Shown here piece by piece: positions 13,328-24,363 of a DNA stretch of 64,000 nt. The notes under the pieces were generated by a model, which ran no database searches, was not told the origin of the DNA, and worked only from the letters and a program-made list of their open reading frames with translations. Every line of letters starts with the position of its first letter. Position 1 is the stretch's first letter. Position numbers and translations under genes: made by a program. The stretch lies in contig NXFV01000342.1 in the NCBI GenBank assembly GCA_002803225.1, positions 26,006 to 90,005 on the forward strand, in the 5' to 3' direction. The stretch comes from Gamarada debralockiae. Taxonomy: Eukaryota > Ascomycota > Leotiomycetes > Helotiales > Hyphodiscaceae.

Positions 13328-13374
13328 AGGTTATAGCATTTTGATGGTTTTAATACTCTTTTAACTTTCGCCGT

Positions 13375-15012
13375 ATGATTATTTATTACCTGGAAGAGTG
13401 CGAAAGTAGTATAGAAGAGACCTAAACGTGTATACTCCTCTGCTGCGGTGTCGGCTCTTTTCAATAACAGTCCATATATCTCGAATTGTCCGTCCGCAAT
13501 GAGGAGCGCGTACAAGACTTCGTTGTTGTTTGTGTGCTCAGTTCCTGGGCTCCAAAAATCAAAATCACAAACTAGCAACCCCGTACCGTCGCTGTCATTG
13601 CCCCCCGTAAAACCAAGATCTTCCACGCAAAACTCAAGAACGCTAGATTGGCCAGTTAGACATACAGAGAGTAGCGCTCCACGGCAGATGATGAATCCAG
13701 AAGAGACGTTTCCGAAGTCGTTGGTACCCTCTCTTTCGCAGCAAGCAGTTATAACCCCAAAATCAGTACGTGGGGAAAGATCTAGCCGGTATTTAATCGG
13801 TCCAGAAACCGATGCCCAAGACCATGTGGGGCCTGATAAGGACGTATCCTAGAGACTCCAGTAACGGCGCTCCTAAGGCGCTCCCAAAGCAACCACTTTG
13901 CGAGATCACGACGCCACAGTCCTGCCAGATATTGTCCGTCGTTCGTTAAGCGTGAAATCCTCCTTGAAATCCAGCTAGCAGGACCAGATAAAGCTGGCAA
14001 GCAATCGTTCGCAGCTGAGTTTGAGCTTGGAGTACTCATTCACATATATGTACCATAGTCCCAGCACATCTGTTAAAGACATATTCCCGATCCCGTTCAG
14101 CCCAGCTTTGGGAAGTCCAAATTGTGGCGTGTTACAATTGTCCAGTCCACAACATTCACAGGCAACACCAATTTTGCAATCCCACATCAACTCTCCCGAA
14201 TGACAGTGAATTGTGCGAGGTGACAGAAGGCGCTCTTGGTAGGCCCATGCGCGAGATAGTAAAGGTGCCCTCAATGAGATCTTAGTACCATCCAGAGCTC
14301 TGCGCAAGATCCGCATTTTGGTTGTGTCTCCTTCAGACATGATGTCCGCATAAGCTTGTACCTGACTGTGACGTACAAAAACCCTCTCGCCGAATTTATA
14401 TCTGGAGGCTGGTATCTCATATGAATCAACTGCCTGGAATTCCTGCATTTCATCCTGACCTGAGTATACCCGCCTCTGGCACTCGAAGCCAACCGAGCTA
14501 TCCGCAGCATGCGACGCTGCAAGGGTGAGATAGGAGTTGGAATAGATTTCAGCCATTTGCGCAGATTGTTTGTCCCAATTGTCCTTGCTCTCTTGGAGAA
14601 TACAGAGAGAGTCGATCCAAAGATATCGAATGTTCAGAGCCTTAGTGAGAATCACAGCATCCAGAAACGTTTTTGGTAAAGACAACATCACAATACCTGC
14701 CTCTGCTTGAGACAACACTTCTCTTGTCGTCTTAATGGGCTGATGCGTCCCCCAGCAATGGCTGAGAGTGACATATGCTCCGAGAATACCGCCAGTTTCT
14801 ATCAGGTAGATTTTCCCAGTCGTTTCGTATCGATTAACATCGAGAACTCTTCGTGGAAGAATGAGATCTAGCCCATTTCTGCATCGCAGATGGCCTTCCT
14901 CGCAATCTTTAATCCACTTCTTTGCTAGGGTAGTGTTCCTATCCAAACTAGCAAAGGGAAGGACGGTGCTGCCCTGGCCGAAGCACCTAGCTGCTTTGGA
15001 TCCTAAGGACAC
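13375..15012 (-). pseudogene. HET-domain (heterokaryon incompatibility) gene, frameshifted
   Basis: A 345-codon frame (13975-15012, no ATG start) carries the HET-domain blocks: YVTLSHCWGT, LPKTFLDAVILTKAL, IRYLWIDSLCILQ and IYSNSYLTLAASHA. The match then moves to another frame near 14000-14010 (NDCLPALSGPASW, then YLAGLWRRDL) and again near 13822-13833 (the expected APTWSWAS-type block is split). A C-terminal block with YGLLLKR and RLGLFYTT lies in a third frame at about 13380-13626. The 5' end has no start codon, because a TAA immediately precedes the frame. HET proteins trigger cell death after fusion of unlike strains. This copy appears non-functional unless the frame changes are assembly errors. 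Confidence 0.75.
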
Positions 15013-16591
15013 TTAGCATCCACTCGGACCATTCCATATTCATTAAAATAACGAGTCGCCTTCTGCTGCATAGAACTCTAGCTCGTACAATCTCCTCGAC
15101 GCTTCATCTTTCGTCTCAATAAGCATACTGCATCCTTCGAGATGGCTTTTGCCAATCAGATGGGATTTTGGCGACGGCGTTTGAGAGCTGTGTACTTCTT
15201 CGATTTTTCAATTCCAGATATGATGTGACAGAACCGGCACCCTTTCTCCCCTGACTCCCTGATCATTCTGATGTTCAGAAAACCTCATGCTAGCCTAAGG
15301 ACCTGCAAATTGTGCAGAATGGGTCCATTTCATAAGCTATGTCTGTATCGTTCAAAGCGGTAGATGAATTTGATCGGCTTAGGATCGTGGCGAGAAAGCG
15401 GTCACCGCATGCAAGGCTGGCACAAAGGTGCCGCCTATCAAGCCAAGGACCACAACTTCAAGAATCTCAAATTGCGATCAATTGAAGGCGAATGAGAAAC
15501 AGGGTTGCCGATCGCGAATGTGTACATCTGTTACTCCTGGTGCTTTGAATGAAGAAGGGAGGCGGGCCCTGCCGATACTGCGATGTGGCTGCATGATGAC
15601 AGCCTAATGACGCCTACTGGCAACTTAATCCCTGCAAACCCTGCACGGACGCTGGAGGCCACAGTATTCTCCTATATAATTCAGCGGATCTTTCACTTTA
15701 TGACAAAGAACTGTATCCTAGGCGGCTCTGGGCGGAGTCGCATTAAGTAGACTTCTAGGTTCTTTTGATCCAATAAGATTTTGGATGCCCCAAGACTCTC
15801 TCCCCAATATAATTATAGGTCATCTCCTACTCACAGGTGCGACCCTAAGGTTCAAAACCGCCCTGAAGAACTCTCCGCATGATACTCCTTAGCGTACGCC
15901 GTTCCGCCACGAGTCATGACTGCTCTCTCGCCTGCATAGATTGCAGCACGCCGAAGAGCTGCAAATCCCAGATAAAGTGCTTCTGCCCCAATCAAGATCT
16001 TTTCTGCGTTTACTGTGAAATTTCGGAGTCAGTAATCACTCAGAGAGGAGAAAGCTTTGAGAGGTTGAGAGGAGCGGGGTCATAAGTTCTGCCTGCTGCG
16101 CGCCATCGTTTGGCAGCCAACGCTCTTAGATACCAGCTGACTTCCTCTTCTCATCAACGGGCACACTCCGACAAATCACTCATAAACCCTACAAGAACTA
16201 CAATCCGAACCCCTCATCCAAGACCACTCCACCTAGGCCCTCCGCCACTGATAACGGCAGAATATCTGCCCACTAGACTGTTCTTAAAATAAAGCCCTCG
16301 CTATAATGTTAAATTCAACTCTTGATTCGAATCCAAGGGAAGACTGTATGCACTGTGAAACTGTTCCATCAATTTTGAGAGAGGGCGAGGTAGAGGAAGA
16401 CTTCGCTCGTAACTTTAGATATATTACGTTCACCTGGTAAATCAATACGGACATTAGCACAGAGCTCCATCTTTGCCTTTCATAGTTGCTAAGAGTGGGG
16501 ATAAACAGCTCGTAATTGATTCAGTAGAGGTAAGTGTATAAACACTCTTACACATGTCTCCCTCCAAGCCAGCTCCTCCTGCCACCCTCAT
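15013..16591. other. Intergenic stretch, no gene recognised
   Basis: This region lies upstream of the HET relic and downstream of the sedolisin. Only short plus-strand frames occur (15879-16085, 16110-16292), without recognisable content. Confidence 0.45.
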
Positions 16592-19067
16592 CTATGGCAA
16601 AGACAAGAACAGATCCTTCATCTTAGGGTAATTCGGTGTCCCCAAACCAGTAGCAGGATCCCAGCTTTGCAAAGTTAGTGTTGATACGACCAAAGTCAAG
16701 TCACACTAGACATGAATTGGAGACTCACCCTTGAACGGCATGGAAACCTTGCGTACCGCACCCAAGGTTCGTGCCCTGCGTAACGTCGTTCAAAACGTCG
16801 TCATGACTGTACAAGACAGGGTTGACGAAGCCAACGGGGCCTTTGCCGACTGCAGCGCGTTCCTGGTTCAACTAAAAGGCGCGCACATATGTCAGTAAAA
16901 TAAAACATCCCACGTATGATCCAAAACATAACGTACCAAAGTTAAAACGGAAGCGAATAGCGGCGAAGCTAAACTCGACCCATAGAAATGGTAAAGGGTG
17001 CTATTCATGTACGCGGGGAAATGCGCTCCGTTGGCAGACACATCCGGGAATCCACGGCCAATTCGATTATAAATACCAGTGGTGGTGTTAACGTTTACGT
17101 TTAGTTCGGAATAATATGGGTAGGTCAAGTGGGCGCGATGGAAGTACGTCTCGACGTGGCCGTCCTGATATGTTGGACGGGAGAAATAATTTGAGAACCC
17201 ACCGGCAGAGGAAAAGTTGACGGCTGATCCGCCCAAGTTGTCGGCCATGACAACCTCAGGATCGTAGACAGTTCCGTTAGGCGCAAGTTGACTTCCTCCG
17301 ACAGAAGTCACGTACGGGCATCCGGATGGGTATTGAGGGTTAAAGATGAGCTCGTTAGGGCCGAGACAACCGGATGCAGAGCCATCGCCTGGAAAAGAAG
17401 TAACACCATAGTCTCCTGATGCAAAGAGAATAGAGTGGCCTTGAAGACCAAGCTTCATGAACTCGTTGCACTGACGGCGAGTGTATGGTGCCGGCAGGTC
17501 GGCCTCGGCTTGTCCGTAGGATGCAGAAATGACGTTCGTTGGGGTGTATACACCACACTGGAGCTTGCCTTTGTAACCCCCAGCTGCTGGATCAGGATAA
17601 ACGGGGTCGATGGCTGGATCGTTGCCGGTCTCGCCGTCTGAGGTGTAGTTGCAGTAAGATCCATCTAGGGCATCGAGGAATGTATTAAAAAGGTTGGTTG
17701 TCGCAACCTCTTGTGGCTCATATATGTCATCGTCGGTTTGGTAAAGAGTGACGGTCTGAGGATAAATAAGAGACGTCCTATTTCTGTGTCAGTAATTAAG
17801 ACTGTGAAATGAAGCATGTTCTTAGGTACACTGACGTCATATCGATATCAATGTTAGCCTCGCCAGAGTTGAGTGCGCTCGCAGGATCAACGGAGTACGA
17901 AGCTCCATCGATAGTTGCGTTGATGGGATAAGTTCCTCGAGGAACATAAGGAGCATACGCCTTGAAGTAAGAATCGATATCTGACTCGGCGAAATAGCTC
18001 CCTTGTTGGTACAATCCGAGAGAGTTACCAGGTACTGCCTTCGGGGCGTCGGGAATACCATAGAGGGCTTTGATGCAAGCTGGTGTGACATTCGTGCTAC
18101 AGCTTTGGAGTGTAGGTGGAAGGCTTGCATCTGCAGAGGTAATAACCTCGTTATCATCATCCACGCTCACGTGGATGGGTGCCTTCGCGGTGTATGGAGT
18201 TCCTCGTTTTGTCTTGACGGTGCGCTTCACCACTGGAGTAAGCTGAAGTCAAAATCTCGGAGTCAGCATTGCCCGATAAGGTAGAATTTGGAGTTGTGAC
18301 AATGTCTCATGAGTCGCTACTCTCAGGACATGCCTAGAGAGTTCAAACTCTCCAGATATCCGAAGTTGGAAATTAGTGGTCCGAGCATTCGACTTACCTT
18401 GACCCCAGGAGTAATATAATCGATGTGAGGCTGGAGATGCTCCGGCACGTGGTACCTGTTTATGTATCAGCTGAATATCACTGGAAGTGAGAGTAATGTA
18501 TACTTGTCACAGCCAACCCGAACTTTGGGGCTGTGCTTGTGCTCATGTTCGTGGAATTCCGTGAGCAGAAGTGCTTCTGCTTCCTCCACTGTGACGTCTA
18601 CGGCGATCCATCCCTTATTATCGGAATGGATGATACGAGAGCCGTGGATGCCAAAGCCAGTCAGCCATTCCTTGATTTTGGCTACGGTTTGCTCTTCTGG
18701 GGCGAACATGTTGTGAACCTCGTCAGCACTCCAGTGCTTGCCATACTTCTCGGAGGCGGGATCGGCCCTATATTGGTTGGTTGTTAGCTTGGGAACTCTC
18801 GACTACATCGCATGACATGCATGATCAATTGAGCAACCTCGGTGAATCTTACACTTCCATGAGGTAATCATAGCCCTTCTCTAGATTGGTCTGCGTCATC
18901 CCGATTCGCATTGGGATCACAGCACTCTTTTCAACACGAGCACCCTTTGTCCAATCCCTTGAAAGAATGGTCCGCTCCTCGTGGAGCACGTGATTGATTG
19001 GACTGGGGGCAGGGGCGGCGTTGACGAGAGCCGCTATGGTGGCAACAACAGACAACTTGACAAACAT
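16592..19067 (-). CDS. Secreted sedolisin (S53) serine-carboxyl peptidase
   Basis: My model gives 666 residues in seven exons: 19067-18853, 18767-18504, 18455-18398, 18242-17836, 17777-16937, 16871-16729 and 16664-16592. All phases close. A signal peptide covers residues 1-18 or so. A pro-kumamolisin propeptide follows (DPASEKYGKHWS, then AVDVTVEEAEALL). In the peptidase domain the Glu/Asp pair sits in GEANIDID (E307, D311) and the nucleophile in YGSSLASP (S583, where GTSAS-type is usual). The C-terminus has GKGPVGFINP-like and DPATGLGTPNYPK blocks, the Ca-binding end of the family. The enzyme should act outside the cell at acid pH as a tripeptidyl- or endopeptidase. The exon 4/5 join uses a weak GTCAGT donor, chosen because it alone keeps the SLIYPQ block in frame. 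Confidence 0.92.
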
Positions 19068-20053
19068 CTTGAAGGCCGCTGTCGTGAAGCTTTCTAGAAA
19101 CCAAGGCGCGGTGATGTGCTCCTCTTTATCCCAGAGATTAAGGCTCGAGTTCGGCTAGGAAGGTTACATTGTATTGTCGATCCGAAGCACGACCAACAAG
19201 GGTGAGGTGTGCACACTTGCATCGAACAGGAAGCCGCTGCCATCTTTTTTCCAGGGGCGTGCAGGAATAGCCAGGTACATATCGGCGTGGAAACTGTCAT
19301 CTATGTTATTATTGCACTAGTTTTTGTGTCACCAATTGCAGCGTCGATGTTGCGACCCGGCCTCGCCAAAGAGGGGAGCCACTTTTCCGAGCTTTGTCCC
19401 TAGTAGGAAGCTCGTTATCGCAATTTGGTATGTTTATCTGCAACTTCGCAGACCTTTCCTTGTTCTGCTAATTGCGGGGAAGGTTCTAGCTTGAGCTTTA
19501 CAATACACGTCCCCCGAACGCCGATTTTTAATTTGGCCTACCTCGGTAAACTTACAGGAATATGGTGGTAGCCAATTATTCGCCATTCTTATAAGCGGGT
19601 AAGAGGCAGAATTCATTCATATATAATTAACTATACGGACGTAACAATGACATGTGAGAAAGACGGTAATACCGAAGGGATGGGAAAATAAAAAGGTTGG
19701 AATTCAGAGCTGGAAAAATAATCGAAGAGGAAACTTTTGGGATGGGGATCTAGCCGATGACGCTTCCTTGCAAATAAAAGGAATCGAGAGTTGCAATAGC
19801 CAATCAAACATTGCGCACGAAAATAAACGTGGTTTTGTTGCACATCTTACATTGAGCTTTCCGTTTGGAGGGTAAAGCGAGATTGGAAACGGGTGAGAGA
19901 AGTTTTGACGAGTGAATAGTCATTTAAAAGGTTATAAAGAATTAAAATACCCTTAACTCCAATGGTTCGTAACAATCCCAATTATTTACTTCTACGTTTC
20001 ATGTTTCGGTCCACCTTTCCTGGTGAAGTCTATGTAAAAATTCAGCGAATAGG
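19068..20053. other. Intergenic stretch upstream of the sedolisin
   Basis: This region contains the presumed sedolisin promoter on the minus strand. I recognise no gene. Confidence 0.4.
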
Positions 20054-20179
20054 TATCCCTTGGTCTGTCGTGGCTTGCCACAACGCTAACCTGACCTATC
20101 ACGATGCATTATCATGCATTATCATGCATCGTGATAGGTCAGGTTAGCGTTGTGGCAAGCGAAGACAGACCAAGGGATA
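20054..20179. repeat. Long near-perfect inverted repeat (hairpin)
   Basis: The arms are 20054-20109 and 20124-20179, 56 bp each with two mismatches. The 14-bp spacer carries ATGCAT; with the inner arm ends this gives three ATGCAT copies separated by TATC. No target-site duplication or transposase is visible. The arms contain no coding signal. Confidence 0.93.
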
Positions 20180-20960
20180 GTAGTTAATCCGGCATAGTCA
20201 CGTGCCATGATTAACTAACCTCCTATTGAGTTTCACTACTTCATCTTCAAGTTGAGCAATCAAAAATTTAAGGGAAAAATAAGCGAGATTTTGTTGCATG
20301 TCGCAAATATCAGTCGGAAGCGTTGTAAAGGCTTTCTAAACGATTATCAAGGAGGTTTCTAAGCGATCTTGAGCCGACTTGAGATTTCCTCTCTCAAAAT
20401 CAGAATGAGAAGTCTTAGGAATACAAGAGTTACAATTCCCAAAAATAAGAGAACGACTCTTGATCAGAATCTAAGATTTCGAACCCGTTGTACTAGGAGA
20501 GGGAAGGAAGATATATAAAGATGAAACCGAGCTAAGGAACGTGATCCGGATTGAGGTAACATGGTTGTTGCTTCCGAGATATCTAGGCTGTATTTGACGC
20601 AGCCCCTAATAGACTCCAGGACTTTAAGAACTGTAAGCATGGCTTGAGAAATTGATCAAGGGGTGGAAAGGATTACTCCAGCTCCAGAGAAATGCATTTT
20701 TGATCTCGTGTCATCAGAATAATCGGTATTTGGAAGAACTTGGACAGCAGTTGACCTCTTATATGCATTCTGCATAGAATCCGCATTTATCTTGAATTCC
20801 TGTGAAAGGTTGGTGGATGAAGTTCAAGTTAAGTTCGAAAATGCTTAGTGTTAGTGTGGTGTAAATCCGGGGTACAGGCTGAGCATTTACAGTACCCTAG
20901 TGTCCGTCCCCTCCCGTTGGGGAATGAAGACTCGCTATCATGTACTATCCTCAAAGCGCA

Positions 20961-21903
20961 TCAAAGATCTCCTCCTCCAGGCTCCAGTGCTCTCACGGGT
21001 GTACGCTCAGACATTTTCCAAAACTCTCCTGAGAACTCATCTGTGGATTCGGAGCACCAGAACTGCCAGTTTTCGGCGCAGGTCTTGGGCCTAAAGTTGA
21101 TAAGCTGAAGAGTCCCACATCTATGGTCGAGGGCTTTTGTCTTTTTTATGGGGTCTTTGGCCGCGGTCACCCACTTCCGCCTATGGAAGTACTTTGATAC
21201 AAGACCATGGGTCTGAAGACGCTTCACCTCTTGGCCATATGTAGAAGATCGACCCCGAGACATTCCAAATCGCAAGCCATAAACGAAGAAATTCTGAGAG
21301 CGAGGCGACCACATTTGATGTAGAGCCAGTCCATATGAATATCAAGGTGCGTATTCTCATCACCATCGAGGTTCCCTGTGTCAGTAGTTCGGATTCTGTT
21401 ACGGCGTGTATATTGACCGCTGTAACATCTAATTCGCGAAGCAACGACCTTCAGCCACTGCGAGCAATCAACGCCTTTTCGGTTTGATCCTGCGGAAGAG
21501 TAAAGCTGGCGTCAAGTAATTTGGTTGAGTTCTCCCACCCTTGGGCTTCATAAGCGAGTGCTCCCCCTATTCTTGAGACTATGCGATGAAGCAGTGTGAC
21601 ATCATTTGTGTTTTTGGCTAGAGGAGCTACCTGAGGCTCAATATCTGCCAACACAATCTCGACCAGCTCTGGGCCGTTGTGTGTTTCGAGCTATGTTGGT
21701 TGCGAGTTGAGCCTTATATTCAGGCGTGTATTGGTATCCCAATGACCGTGACTGTGCCAATAGCCAATTGAATACGCCCTTCCATTCATAGCACAAGCAA
21801 TGCTCTTCGGTACTTTCGCAGTAATCAACCATGTCTTTTTCTCCTTGTTTTGCAGGATTCTGATGACATCGAGGGTTGAAATTCTATTCTGGAATGATAT
21901 CAA
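20961..21903 (-). pseudogene. C-terminal remnant of a fungal STAND/ankyrin-type protein
   Basis: Several overlapping minus-strand frames together match the C-terminal part of a large fungal family with an ankyrin-like region and a conserved end. The visible blocks are STLDVIRILQNKEKK, TPEYKAQLAT, NDVTLLHRIV, GREE/YGQEVKRLQTHGLVSK and ENWQFWCSESTDEFSGEFW. The frame changes at least three times, so this is not a working gene. The blocks are in the expected order. The N-terminal part is absent here; a matching N-terminal piece lies at 27950-28401 on the same strand. Confidence 0.5.
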
Positions 21904-21920
21904 TCCACCATAATGTAGAA

Positions 21921-21971
21921 CTTAGTTCAATATTGACCCAATAAGTTTATGAGCATTATCGCAAAATAACA
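21921..21971 (+). repeat. 51-bp direct repeat, copy 1
   Basis: This copy matches 28776-28826 at 50 of 51 positions (the one difference is G versus A). It lies directly upstream, in minus-strand sense, of the ankyrin-type remnant. The flanking sequences of the two copies differ. Confidence 0.9.
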
Positions 21972-22392
21972 GCTGGTTGTTAATCCTGAATTCTAACCTT
22001 CACGACATCTGTTTCCGGTTGGAAAGGTGAGCAGGGCTGCTTTACCGGCAAGACTAGGTGAGTTAAGGTGAGTAGGGGTAGGCGAAGGTGGGAAGGAGGT
22101 GAGCAGTGATGAGCAACAGTAGAGAGTCGCAGAGTCAGCCTGACCATGCCTTGAGAGGCCATTTTAGCGCCCAAATGTGCTCGCCTTGGCTCCCTTGAGG
22201 CCAGGGTACACTTTCCTCGTCTAGGCGCGGATCCCATTTCGGCTCCCTTACGACCAGGATGCCTCGGGAACCAATTTTGGATCCACATTGACTTACATGC
22301 GATAAGCGGCTCAGCCTCATCATTCCATAACGTCTCCTCAACGTCAACAGGGGCGATTTTATGTAATATGAATTTCAGTGGCACTCAATTTA

Positions 22393-22833
22393 CAGTAGAG
22401 CTCGATATAATCCTTTAGATAAGAATACCTCGACTGTAAGAATCGATTCAGGGTTCCCGTGGTTTTTAGGCGAGGTAAATAAGAATACCTTTATATAAGA
22501 GTATTCTTAGAATATCAGGTTCTAAACCTTAAAAGCCCCCTATTTTACTCTTGATATAAGAATGTAAGCCTGTAATTGCAGTGGCTTAGACTTTATAATC
22601 GTAGTGACTGATAGCCTAAGGTTCTAATTTAGTAATAAAAGACTTAGAATTTAATTAATTGCCTCAACTTATAATATTTGAGCTGTTATAACGTTAGAGC
22701 GACTGTAATTACAGCGGCTGATAGGCTATTGCCTCCCTTAATTTTTAGATCTTGGCACTTTGATATAAGAATACCTCGCTATATTCTTATGATTTCGGGG
22801 TTCCGATGGTATTCTTATATCGAGGTTATACTG
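22393..22833. mobile_element. Pogo/Fot-like miniature inverted-repeat element
   Basis: The left end reads CAGTAGAGCTCGATATAA. The right end, reversed, reads CAGTATAACCTCGATATAAG, so the ends form an imperfect terminal inverted repeat. The 441-bp interior is AT-rich, with further inverted copies of AAGAATACC and no coding capacity. A near-identical terminal sequence (reverse of 36475-36494) ends the pogo relic at 36 kb, which supports a related family. A TA precedes the left end. Confidence 0.6.
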
Positions 22834-24363
22834 CATTTCTTTTTGCCTTAAATCTTGTGATTCTACTTTACTAGCGTATGCTTTGTCTTTTTCATTTAGT
22901 TTGTTCTGTGCTGTAGAAGGCAAGGACTAAGGTTCCCCGACAGTGTTCATACAGACTTGACATTATATTGGGAAAGGGACTTCCACCAGTTCCATCTCGG
23001 CGGATAGGTTAGAATAATTGGTTCGCTGGTCGATCATGAGATTCATACAGCTGCGAGATTGCGTCACGAATGGGTCGCACTAAAGTTCAAGAGAGGGTTA
23101 TACATACTACGTAAGAGACGATTGTTTCAGCTGGATTAGCAAAGGCGAGATAACCAGTGGCAAGTATGCTGATAGTCAAGTGGTAGTGCCGCGTCGGGGC
23201 GAAGAGATTCATGTAAATCCAAGCAAGTCAGGATCGAATCAACCAGAGCTTCACGAACAAGGGGCGGACGATCAGCTGATCGACGTCAAACAGAAGTAGA
23301 GATTCATGCCGCATTGATGCCATATCTAAAGGAGTCACACCAAGAGCCAATGGCACTAGGAGATTTACACAAATCCCGGCAACGCAGAGTCATACCAGCG
23401 GCAAAATTCACCGACAAAGAATAAAAGATCAGCTGGGTCGGGGTCAGAGGCAACAGCAATGCCGCGTCCGGAAGTCGTCACATCAAGGGCCGCTAATGCC
23501 ACTAGGAGATTCGTGCAAATCCCGGCAAGGTAGGACCCGATACAGCGAGCGTGAGGCAGACTCGATACGACACGAAAGCATGGGTGTACGCCGGAGCTCG
23601 AAACGCCTCCTTAAGTATCGCGGCGATCTGGTGAAGCAGGCTGATGCTCAGCTGGTCCCATTCTTCCCATCCTGGAGAGAATAGGCGATGTTGTGGTGGT
23701 GTTCCCCCCTTCTTCTCTTTGCGATAGTCAGGAAAAGGCGAGAGGCTTACAGCATAATCTGCGAGGAGGTGGCTAAGAACATCTAGGGTGTCAGGGTTCA
23801 GCTCAACTGTCATCCTGCTCATTGCGCAGGCACAGTCTTGTCACTGAGTAATCAAAACCATCTTTGGTCGCTGAAATACTGGGAATGTGCACACCTGCCT
23901 GCAGATTTGGGAAGGGTGGAGGAGAGTGATCCTAGGCCAAGCCAACCTCATTCGGTCTCGTCAAGATCGAGGGATGATATTGGGGATCGGTCAACTGTGG
24001 TGCACAACGACGCCGAGGTAGTGGCTGTGGATAGGGAAAATCGGCATATTCTGGCATGAGAGTGGGTCGATGGTTGGTGGAACGCCTGACAAAGCGTCTT
24101 AGACAGCGCCGATAGAGGCCTGGCTACACTTGATCACCTGCATACACGGCGTAGACTATGCAAGACATAGCAATGTTGCGTCTACAAGCCGAATAACAGT
24201 GAAGTGTCCGGTTGCAGAGTTTACCTGATGCGCGAACTTAATGACACCTTCTGTCCAGGAACTATCTTTACAAGTTCAATTTCAAATATTGCTGATTCTA
24301 GTAATAACTATTATCTGCTGAAAAAGTTGCTCTAAAATACCCAAGACAATCATTGCTTCCTGA
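22834..24363. other. Gene-free stretch with degenerate internal repeats
   Basis: Loosely repeated blocks occur about 145 bp apart near 23199, 23345 and 23489 (GGAGATT...CAAATCCCGGCAA type), with ATGCCGCGTC-like repeats near 23190 and 23460. Frames at 23502-23822 (minus) and 23838-24059 (plus) show no recognisable family. Confidence 0.4.

Noticed and set aside
20470..20510. GGTTCGAAATC on the minus strand, like a tRNA B box
   Set aside because: No A box or cloverleaf could be formed around it.
23502..23822. 106-codon minus-strand frame in the repeat-bearing stretch
   Set aside because: It looked protein-like in part, but no motif or homologous family is recognised and the region is repetitive.
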